DNA of 64,000 nt, taken from Phoebastria nigripes (taxonomy: Eukaryota; Chordata; Aves; Procellariiformes; Diomedeidae). Shown in pieces: positions 55,103-64,000 of this stretch. The notes under the pieces were generated by a model. That model searched no databases. It was not told the DNA's origin and was given only the letters and a program-made list of their open reading frames with translations. Positions within the stretch are counted from its first letter, which is position 1; each line of letters begins with the position of its first letter. The translations under genes were made by a program, and so were the position numbers. The stretch is taken from contig JAYKAV010002430.1 in assembly GCA_035582835.1 (NCBI GenBank), positions 471,430-535,429 of the forward strand, written 5' to 3'.

Positions 55103-58100
55103 CCGCGTGTGATTGCTGGAGCGGCAGCAGCTCTGGGCTTGCTGCTCAGAAATGGAGAAAGGGCAAGCAAGGGGCAGGGCAAGACGAGAGCGTAGCAGCG
55201 TCCTCCGTTAAGGACACGCAGCGATGGCCAAGCCGCACAGACCAACCCCATTCCAGTCTCTGCTGGCAAACGCATATTTGGCTCAGATATGCTGAGAAGA
55301 TTGCACATTTTCGCTTGACTACAGGCTTCCTCTGGGGCTCAATTTAGGGAAATCTGTGATTTAGGGCAGAAAACATCACGATGTTGCTGTGAATCCTGGC
55401 GATCGCATCAAACCCTGTATACCACCGCCCTACAAAGCAGACCCAAGGAGAAGGTTTACGCATCAGCTCTGCGCCCGCTGCGTTCACGCGCTGCCGACTG
55501 CCGGGGCAGCCGCTTCCCTTCGCCGTGCCGGAGCAGAAAACAACGTTGCCCGTTGGCCGCGGGCGAGCGGGAGGCTGGGTCCTGCAGGCAGCAGCACCTG
55601 CAGGCAGCACCCGCGGGAGGTTCCATCCAAGAGAGGCAAATGCCAAAGACAAATCTCTCAGCTCCCCGTGGCAGCGATGCTCGTGTCGGACACGTGCTGC
55701 GGGTGGGACAAACAAGCAAACCAGGAGAGGCGGGGAGGGAGGACAGGGCACTCTCAGGATTTGGGGCAGATTTTAACTTCCAGCATTAAAACTTTCCCAC
55801 CCCAACACTACAGCAGCCATACAAGAGCTGGGCATGCTCTCACGATGAGGGGGAATATATCTGTTTCAACAACCAGATTTGGAGGAAAAAGTTGACTTAA
55901 TTAAAGCCAGACCCTATTAAATGTAAAGGAGTAGGGCAGCCCCGTGAGGAAGGCGGCTGGGCTGTAAAGGACATGCAGCCCGCGGGGCTCCCTCGCAGGT
56001 GCAGAGGGAACCTCCTGCATTTTAAGGATACTTCACGTATACTGGCTCTTTAACTTATTAAAGGCTTTTCTAAGTTACTGAAAACAAAAATGCTAGCTTT
56101 CTGAATTTTAATTGAATTCCTATTTCCAGCCAACACCATATATCACACGTGAGAGGGGAAGAAAAAATCATCACTTAAGTGATGAGAAATAGCTTTAACT
56201 GCTTTCGAACATAACCGCACGCCAAAATTACAAGCATGCCAGCCAGAACGGCCCCGCCAGCGGCCCCAACAGTGGACAGGCATGCAGGTCCCTCCATCCC
56301 ATGCACCATTTCATCCCCATAGCAGCCAGAGCTTCAGAGCCCTTCCCCTGATAACATAAATAAATATTAATTAATGGGTAGTTACGTGCAATGCTCATTT
56401 GCAGTGGCACGCCGATGCCAAGCCACAAAGAGCAACCGCTGATGTCCCCACGGGCTGGAGCCCACCTTCACCCCGCAGGCAGGTGCCTCTCATCGCTACG
56501 ACCCAAGCTTTTCCTACAGAATTGTATTGTATCGGCCTGCTTTGCAGCAGAGAGATGCTGCCACTTGATGTGCGCAGCTTCACCCTGAGACGGATTTGTA
56601 CGCCAGCGATACAAAAAATGCGGCGGCTTATAATGAGAGTTACGTCTGATAAATTCTCAACCCCTTCCCAACAGCTTTAGACACCACTCGAGGGAATATA
56701 AAACTCAGTTTAAATGGTTGCACAGCCCTGGACTTGCTGTTTAACAGCAAAACTTGCGTTTCCAGCTCGTCTCATTTTTAAAATCAGCCTCACGACAGCT
56801 GATGTTTCTTCCTGAATCCTCAGCTTCTGGAATCCTGTGATGACGGAAAATCCGGGGCTGGGGAGGAAAGCGACTATTTTAGACGCGAGCTTTTTCCTGC
56901 TGGCTACAGGCAGCAAATCTGACAGCTCCCAAACCCAAAGCCTCAGCAAAAGCAGCAGGCAAATAAAAAGTGGAGCCCTTCTCGCTGAATACTACGTTTG
57001 TTTGTTTTTCTGGTGTTTTAACAACATTGTTATGATCTCCAAACTCACCTGAGTTCCTGGGAATTANTTTTTCCCCTGCTCCTGTGATCCAAACAAGTAA
57101 CCTCGCAAAGCCAGCTGCCAGGAAACCGAGCCAAAGCAGCAAAAAGTGATGACTCAGGTCCCTCAACAGATATTTTAGAGGTTTAAAAGACAAACTGTAA
57201 GATTTTTTTGGGGGGGAAGTGTTCAATTCTTTTTTTTCACGCCGTTTTGCGGTTTTGCATCCTGCCAGGAGCACCGTTTCTAACGCCTGGCTACTCCACC
57301 GTGCCAGAAAATTTACCTTTTCTTCTCTTTTCCCCTCACCCTGCCTCTGAACGCAAGCCAAGGCTCTCACATAAAGAGCTCCTTATGAGAACTGGCAACC
57401 CCGAACCAGGACAGGAGACTGCAAGAGTTGCTTTTTCATCAATTAACCGGGTAGTACGTTCTCGGCACGCCGATGGCTCCCGGAGAACAAGCCCTGATTT
57501 ACGGTGGCACAAGCGACTCCGGCCAGCTTTCCCCGGGCAGAGGTTTCCACTGAAGTCAGTGGGAAACTCTTTCCACTGGGCGTAACGGGAGCAAGAGAAG
57601 GAGTTATTCCTCCCAGACTCTTCATATGCCACACTGAGACTGCTAAAAGGTGAACAAAGCCAATGCAATTCCAGTATACAACTGGGCAGACTGGTAAATC
57701 ACAGGGTAGCTAGCGGCCACTCCAGCAGCGCATAACCCCACTGTTTTGGGGTGAGGGAGGAGGATCGCTGGAAGACGAGCAGAGANGAGGGCTGCTGGAG
57801 GATGCACGGCAGAGACATCACCCCAGGGCAAAGAGCATCTTCACCCGCAGCTGAGCTCCGGCGGCCGAACCCTAAGAGGATTTTTCTGCACTGGAAACGC
57901 CGGTGCATGGGGCCCGTGCCCCTCGCCTCTGGCAGGCACCGGGGTCCCCTGACTCCCTGCAAGCGATGGCTTTATAAACTGCACCGCCTTGCCAGCAACC
58001 AGCACAGGGTCCCTTGCTGTCCACCAGCACAGACCCCAGGAGCAAGGATGTCCCCAGGGCGAGANGCGCTGATGTGGCTCTAAATGATCTCATTTCTCTT

Positions 58101-59760
58101 TAGACCAAGCTCAGAAAGGCAGCAGGGAGGGAGAAGCGTCACGGCTGGTGTCTCAAATACCAGCAGTCGTACAACCCTGCCCACCCTCACATTGCTACAG
58201 CACGATGTCTGCAACCCGTTCAAGAGATGCAAACTGCAAACCCCGACCAAGCAGGTCCTGGGATCAGCGTGGCACGCGCTGACAGTGCCGGCGGAGGCAG
58301 GCTGCCGGCAAACCCCATCCCCGGCGTGGTGAGGGACACCGCGCTCTCAGAGAGCAGCTCCAGGACCGCTTGTCTGCCCAGGGCAAGTGCTGGGGGCTGC
58401 CTACACCGCAGGTAGGTTCTGGGGGCAGCTGGAAGCCTCACCAGGTGCCTTCCCTCCACGTTATCCCAGCCGGGATGCTCCAGAGGCAACAGCAGAGAAA
58501 CAAAAATGCACAACACCAGAAAATGTATGTTCCAGGCTATCACACAGCTGTAACCAAAGCAAATGCAGCGTTTCCCCGAGGCTACTCCAGGAAAACATCC
58601 TCCACCGACTCAGTTCTTCAAAACAGATCCTTTCCACATGCCCCGAGCTTTTGTTCCCAGCCTCCCTCCTCCCATTGCTCTGCTCCCTGTCCCCTGACGG
58701 GCTTCAGCGGGATGTGATTTCTGGCCCGTAATGAAACGTTTTCAGACCCCAGAAAAGCACAGTGGTATCACACACTGGCACGAAAGCCCCCAATACCTGG
58801 GCTGGCAGGAGGAGGCTGATGCCGGAGACAAGGGGAGTGATATCAGAACTGAGCACCCCTGGGCTGTGCTCACACCGGCCTGATTCTGACTCCAGCTTCT
58901 CCAGCAAGGTTCAAGTGCATCTCCAGGAGGCTTCAAATCTGGGTCTCAAGGTTCACNGGGATCCTCCCAATTCCTTCCCACGAAACAGCTCAGGGTGTCG
59001 GGGAGTCAGCAGCCAGGACCCAGCCCTTCAGAGATGTTTCTGCCACCAAAGCTCAGCTCTCGACTCACCTCTAGCTCCTGTTCCACCCTCCTTGCGGTGA
59101 CCAGCTCCGAAGGGTGTGTTTGCCCACCAAGACCTCCAGCCCCGCAGCCCCGCTGGCTTTAATCCAGCCACTCGCCTAAATTAGGGTTACTCACCCAGAG
59201 CCTTATTGCATCAGGTCCTCAGGCTGGTGGAGCTGATGGGAAAACACGTCCCTGCCTGCCATCCTCCGAGCACCCTCACGCTGCCGAGCGAAACGCTCTG
59301 CTCGCCGCTATCTCGGAGAACGAGGTGTCTTGCTGGGCGTAGAGAAGGAGAGAGGGGCAGCCCATTCGCAAGCGTAAACCCTCTCAGTGACCCCTAAACA
59401 CGCTGCACAAAGGATATCATCACCAGCCGGAGTGGCATCAGGCTGCAAACAGCTCCCGAAGAAGCACTTCTGCATTTCCCCAGCCTTCAGCTTGCCAGAT
59501 CCCCTCCGTGACTCAATGCCGGAGGAGAAGGAGAGGAGCTTGCGGCAGCTGCCAGGAAAAACCCCTACCAAACGTCCCCAGCTTTGGGGAGCAAAGCCAC
59601 CAGGCCCCAGCGTTTGCCTGGGGGGTTGTGTGTGTGTTTGGCATCTTTAGGAGCGGATGCGGATGCAAAGAGAGTGGGGACGGGCGGGATAACTTTTACA
59701 CCGTGCATGAATGGAGGGGCCCAGGCTGGGGAAGGGGAGCGTAAAGTGATAAGGGGCATC

Positions 59761-59965
59761 AGTCCCAGGGGATGCAGGGTCTGATCCAGGGGTTGGAGGG
59801 TCTGTCCCAAGGGATGAAGGGTCTGATCCAGGGGTAGGAGGGTCTGTCCCAAGGGATGAAGGGTCTGATCCAGGGGTAGGAGGGTCTGTCCCAAGGGATG
59901 AAGGGTCTGATCCAGGGGTTGGAGGGTCTGTCCCAGGGGATGGAGGGTCTGTCCCAGTGGAAGGA
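59761..59965. repeat. 21-bp / 42-bp minisatellite in intron 1
   Basis: About ten 21-bp units alternate between two types, GGGTCTGATCCAGGGGTWGG and GGGTCTGTCCCAAGGGATGA (each plus one base), giving a 42-bp higher-order period. The last units diverge. The array lies roughly 300 bp downstream of the exon 1 donor. Because 21 is a multiple of three, every frame without a stop in one unit stays open, which explains the long shadow frames here. Confidence 0.92.
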
Positions 59966-60254
59966 GGGCAGAAGGGACACCACGCACCCCCGGGACAAGC
60001 CGGTGGGGACACTGCCCCGCCGGTCCCCATCCGGGAGCTGCCACTGGCCGGACAGCGCAACCCTCCCACCGGGATATCCGAGGCATCCCCCACGGCTATC
60101 ACCACCCACCCGATCCACGGTGAACGATCCTGCCGTGAGACTGACTCAGCCACCCGTGTCAAGCCGGATGGTCCCCTCTCCTCCGGCCTTCCACCCCCCG
60201 CGCCCCTCCGTTATCCCCACGGCATCCTCGGGGGCCGCCGGTACTCACCGCTGC

Positions 60255-60272
60255 GGGCCGGGCCGGGCCGGG
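60255..60272 (+). other. G-quadruplex-type (GGGCC)n tract in exon 1
   Basis: Four GGG tracts (60255-57, 60260-62, 60265-67, 60270-72) are separated by CC on the plus strand, which is the template for CPNE2. This fits the simple four-tract quadruplex rule. The RNA would carry the C-rich complement. It sits six bases from the exon 1 donor boundary. Confidence 0.7.
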
Positions 60273-60314
60273 CCGAGCAGCTCCCGCGGGGCCGCGGGCT
60301 CAGCACCTCCCCAC

Positions 60315-60410
60315 GGCCGCGCCCGCCGCCCGCCCCACGCCATCACCGCCCACCCCCCCCGAACGGGGGGGGTGGGCGGTGATGGCGTGGGGCGGGCGGC
60401 GGGCGCGGCC
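60315..60410. repeat. Perfect inverted repeat, 46-bp arms, 4-bp spacer
   Basis: The left arm 60315-60360 is the exact reverse complement of the right arm 60365-60410. The spacer is GAAC at 60361-60364. The arms are very GC-rich, with eight C or eight G next to the spacer, and each carries a GGGGCGGG-type GC box. Just outside, CCCAC on the left can pair with GTGGG on the right if four right-hand bases bulge out. It lies at the probable promoter. It could be real DNA able to form a cruciform, or a fold-back error in the assembly. Confidence 0.95.
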
Positions 60411-60450
60411 ATGCGTGGGCTGCCCCCCGCCCCCCCCCGACCCCGGACGA

Positions 60451-63400
60451 GCATCATGCATTTCGGATTAAAAAAAAAAAACAAAAAACAAACAAAGGAT
60501 CCACCCTAAAACTTCCCAGCTGGCTTCTTTCGCTTCACTCTTTGCAAAAAAATAAAAAATACAACGCGTGGAAAAGCTGGAAAATGATTTTCCGTGTTCT
60601 CCGGCCAGCTACAATGAAAACGTAACTTTGTTGGACCAACACCCCCTTGCTTTTAACCAAAAAACAATGATTTTGTGCTGCCTTGGATGCCAGCAGCGTT
60701 CACCCTGCCCGGCTGGTGTGGGTGCTCCCGGTGCTGACATCACCCTGCTGAAATCAGTACGGGGTCCGGGTCAGGACCCTGTCCCCCCGCGGTGGCTTGC
60801 TGACGCTGCTTCCCATGGGGAAAAGCTGATTAAACAAGGAAAACAGGCAGGCCCCGAATGCGTGCCCCAGAAGTGGAGGGGAGCCCAAGCCACTGGGCTG
60901 GCCAGGATCGCACCTACCCGTCACCCTGCTCGACCCCAGGAGCCGGCGTGCTTGCCCTTCCAGCCTGGTACCACTGGGGTTTGCACCCAACGTACCATTA
61001 GCAACCTCACCCGACGCTTGGTGGACACATCATCAGGCATCAGGGATATTTATATCGATATTTTTGATATGGAGGTAGGGTAATAAGACTGGAAAGCCTC
61101 CCTCTGAGGCTTCAGATTAAATAAACCATCTTTATTTGCACAGGGCCCTTTACTACAGGCTCTGTTCATGCTTTTAAAGACAAAATAAGCAAGTCCCGTA
61201 TTCCCCCCTGCCCAGCTTTCCCCTCTCCTGCAGCTTGAGCTGTTAACGGCAGAAGAGTTTCAAGGCACCGAGTCAGTTTTCAGCGTGGATGAGGTCCCCC
61301 CCTCCGCCAGCCCTGCTCCTTTCCCAGCACCCCAGGAGCGGGGCAGGGGACGCAGGACGGGCTCACAGGTCACGAATGCTCCTGCTCAGCGCAGGCAACA
61401 CGACAGGCAACATCCAACTAAAAGCTGAGCCTATTTTTTAGGAGCAAAACCCTTCTTTCTGTGTAAACCCAGCCAGAAACCATCACAGGAAGGGACAAGG
61501 TTGTGCCTGAAAGAGGAATTCAGTGGGAGAAGTGGGGTCTGTGCCAGACCTGCCCTCCTACCTCCACGCCCGTGGCTTAAAATGTCACTTTGGGGGAAAT
61601 AGGGAGAGGCAGCCAGTATTTCATGAATGCCAATGTGCCTATTTTCTCCAAAATCAGTTTTTCCCGTGTTTTCTCTCCTGCCCAGCATGATATGTCCAAG
61701 TCACAGCAGGTTCAGCGCTACCTGGAACTGGTTTTAGACGAGGGGAAACGGTGGCTGCATTTCCAGCTCTACAAAACAGCAGCCATCGCGTGCAAAAGCC
61801 CGGCCCAGCCTGGCTCCGGCTGTTCCCTAGCACAAAATCCGGGCTCCTCACCGCCCTCCAGCAGTGTGTTTATTTACAGCAGTGTATTTCTTTCTAAAGA
61901 TCTGGTCTCAGGGGGCAAAATCCCTTCTGTGTATGAAACCAGTACTGACTAGTTCAGACATTGTCTTCCGGAGACTGCAGGCAGCCTGAAACAATAGGGG
62001 TGTGCGGAGCGTCCTGACACATTCCCATTTTTGGACCATGATGAATCTGAAACGTAATAGTAACAGCTCTAAAAATGGCCCACGTTAATTATCTATTTGG
62101 GAATCGTTTTGGTATTCAGCCATCACACGCAATCCCCAATGGCCTCACGTCTTCCTGCATACCAGAAGATTCAGTTAACCCCTCAAAATTGGACAAAGCC
62201 TCCAGGTTCCCCTCAGAAACTTTCAGACACGACCGCATGCTGGAATACAGACATCAGCAGCGCAATGAAAATGGGAAGCACACTGGGGAAGGACGGCCTA
62301 AAAGACCCTGGCATTCGATGTAGGAAACAAACTAGGGACCGATTGCNGCGTTGTGTTTCACGTACAACTCAATCCAAATCTCAATTTTTTTTAAAATGCA
62401 ACCCGCACACTCAAAATACAGCACAGAGCCCGGTTTTAGCCGAACTACAGACAACTGCCTCCCATTTTTGGGGTTTTGCTGACACCTGGTGTTCTGGAAA
62501 AGATGCTATGACATGCTGCAAGTCCCTTCCCTGGCTTCTGTCGGGATGGCCGCTCTCTCAGGTCAGACAGATGGGTGTCTGGGAGCCAATCCTCAATTTG
62601 GGGAAGAACTTGAGAAATGCAGGTGTACATCTAGATTTCAGAGGCACTCTCTGACATCTCAGGTCAAGAGAAGTGCTGCAGCAGTATTCGTAGCATGCCT
62701 TGTTATGTTCCTGCAAACCTCATAGTATAGATGTACGCTTCCTAACTTCAGGAGTCAGGGGAACTGCAGGGGGGAAATCTCAGGTCTCGTTTATTTTTAA
62801 ATAGTGCATTTCATTGCAAGGAAAAACAATCCAACGATGTGACCCAAACCCAAGAGATCTCTCTACAGTGGCTGCTCTACCCAAGGCAGCCTTAGGGTTA
62901 GCACCCAAGACCCAGGAAACAAAACTGACTTCAACAGTCAAGCACTTATCAAAGCGGCATTCTTATTTATTCAGTTAAAGCACATTTTTTCCCCAACAAA
63001 AAAGGAGGAAAAACAATAAGCAAGAAGGCGTGTTTCACACCAGTAAAAGAAGAAAATAAATTATCGCGACACCTGAACAGGTTCAAATGCAGGAGTGCAT
63101 GGCACCAGGAGATGATGCAACAGAGCTGAACAAAGATCTGTTTGACAGCGATATTTTCTGGTTTTCCCCTGGTACATGGGCCTGTGGTAACAGCAAAAGG
63201 CTCCGGCTATGGATGCTATCGAAGATGACAAAACAGCCATCATAAAGTGCATTAAAAAGTCCCATCCCAGTNCCCTCCTTCTTCATACAGAGTAAAACTC
63301 AGCCTCTATTACTTATCACACACAATACTTAGTCCTACTTAAAATGATGTTTAAAATGCAGGAAAAAAAAGAATTTTCAGCTCACAGCCTGGACTGAAAT

Positions 63401-64000
63401 GGATTGTTACTGCAAACTCTGTCCAACTTCTTGTATTTCCAAAAGAAGTCCTGGCAGCCCAGGGCCGGAGAAGAGCCCAGCTGACAAACACGCTCACCTT
63501 GAAAGCTGTGAAGAGCTACTGGCACCGAGACACCTTTCAGTACGTGGTCACGCTGCCTTTTGTGCCACGCTTTTCCTCCGATGGGCGCTAGGAAGATTTG
63601 CATCTGCAAACTAGATCTGAAAATACAGGATGAAAATAAAAGCCACATTTGGCAAAGCTTCTCCTAAATTCCAGTGTTGGAATCTCAGGTACTTGATTAC
63701 TTCACTGAATTATGGCCTGATAAGGAATTTCACTACCTTTTTTTCTTTGTTGTTGCTTTTAAACCCTTTTCAGAGTACAGTCTCTGTAAAGTGCATCCCA
63801 CCTCTCCACAACGATGTCAGTATCTCACAGAGCCTAATGCTGATCTTTAAATAAGGACAGCGGCTCCCTCAGGAATAACAGGCACCAGCTGCCCATGTCC
63901 TCTGCCCAAAGGTTTGCTGGACCAGAGTTTCCATCTCATTCCAAATGCCTGCCCTGCCCAAATAAAGTCAGTTACATCTCCCCAGGCAAACACGACTGTA
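60451..64000. other. Sequence upstream of CPNE2, no gene recognised
   Basis: It begins with an A-rich run (60470-60496). It contains a plus-strand open frame 60568-61083 (171 codons, no recognised domain), opposed poly(A) signals at 61120-61136, a minus-strand AATAAA-type signal at about 62965-62971 and a plus-strand AATAAA at 63960-63965. In mammals NLRC5 lies upstream on the same strand as CPNE2, but no leucine-rich-repeat exon is visible here. Confidence 0.6.
61120..61136. terminator. Opposed poly(A) signals
   Basis: AATAAA on the plus strand (61120-61125) and AATAAA on the minus strand (61136-61131) face opposite ways within 17 bp. Either could end a transcript approaching from its side. 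Whether either is used is unknown. Confidence 0.35.

Larger units (their letters stand above)
45052..60248 (-). other. CPNE2 intron 1, within the 5' UTR
   Basis: The 15.2-kb first intron is inferred from the exon 1 donor and exon 2 acceptor. It holds the 21/42-bp minisatellite (59761-59965), the degenerate 18-bp repeat (55031-55102), a CTCCTC-rich run at 48660-48685, an AT-rich block at about 56030-56240 and one ATTAGTGC at 45831-45838. No CR1 copy was seen in it. No coding exon of another gene could be supported. Confidence 0.6.
60249..60410 (-). other. CPNE2: Inferred non-coding first exon of CPNE2
   Basis: A strong donor (GCAGCG before GTGAGT, with GTGAGT at 60248-60243) lies in a CpG island upstream of exon 2, on the correct strand. 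Exon 2 has a good acceptor and only 29 nt of 5' UTR, so an upstream exon is required. The 3' end of exon 1 at 60249 is well supported by the donor. The transcription start is unknown and the upper limit given is a guess. If exon 1 includes the inverted repeat, an upstream AUG at 60343 would be transcribed. Confidence 0.6.
59985..60450. promoter_or_regulatory. CpG island, probable CPNE2 promoter
   Basis: CpG density rises sharply here compared with the introns. There are runs of GGGCC, GC boxes of the GGGGCGGG type inside the inverted repeat, and no TATA box at a sensible position. The island surrounds the inferred exon 1 donor and falls off into an A-rich stretch at about 60470. This is the usual form of a TATA-less vertebrate housekeeping-type promoter. 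Activity and start site are inferred. Confidence 0.65.

Noticed and set aside
59565..60509. Long overlapping frames on both strands across the minisatellite and CpG island (up to 203 codons)
   Set aside because: The 21-bp period keeps several frames open automatically, and the GC-rich island is poor in stop codons. The peptides are repeats such as PLGQTLHPLDQTL or arginine/proline-rich chance sequence.
62940..63660. Possible 3' end of NLRC5 on the minus strand
   Set aside because: Synteny in mammals would place NLRC5 upstream and there is an AATAAA-type signal near 62965-62971. However, none of the minus-strand frames shows a leucine-rich-repeat pattern, so the assignment has no sequence support.

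Overview
The window is vertebrate nuclear DNA, almost certainly from a bird. Two things show this: five CR1 LINE copies, some with the typical ATTCTATGA-type 3' tails, and a truncated avian ERVL-type LTR. The base composition is moderately GC-rich with long non-coding stretches. About 70 isolated single Ns are scattered through it, which looks like a draft assembly with ambiguous consensus calls.

One gene fills nearly the whole window: copine-2 (CPNE2), on the minus strand. I could follow the complete coding sequence through 15 coding exons (45022 down to 3115). They have GT-AG introns and compatible phases throughout, and add up to 1635 nt (544 residues plus stop). The product is a typical copine: C2A (about residues 15-130), C2B (about 142-270), a short Lys-rich linker, then a von Willebrand A domain with a recognisable MIDAS (about 285-505) and a conserved C-terminal tail. 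A non-coding first exon is inferred inside a CpG island near 60249-60420, which makes intron 1 about 15.2 kb long. The 3' UTR ends at a poly(A) signal near 2652-2657.

Layout from low to high coordinates: a CR1 tail (1-356); unassigned downstream sequence with a CpG-rich patch (357-2630); the CPNE2 3' UTR and terminal exons (2630-4466); introns 14 to 2, holding CR1 copies, MIR-like remnants, a 32-bp minisatellite and the LTR fragment (4467-44854); the start-codon exon (44855-45051); the long 5' UTR intron with a 21/42-bp minisatellite near its 5' end (45052-60248); the CpG-island first exon with a G-quadruplex-type tract and a perfect 46-bp inverted repeat (60249-60410); and upstream sequence without a recognisable gene (60430-64000). 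In mammals CPNE2 lies between NLRC5 (upstream) and PSME3IP1/FAM192A (downstream). I see no coding exon of either here.

I found no undescribed multi-gene system. The most unusual structures are at the 5' end of CPNE2: the perfect palindrome at the probable promoter, and an upstream AUG inside it. If transcribed, that AUG opens a roughly 122-codon frame that overlaps the CPNE2 start codon.
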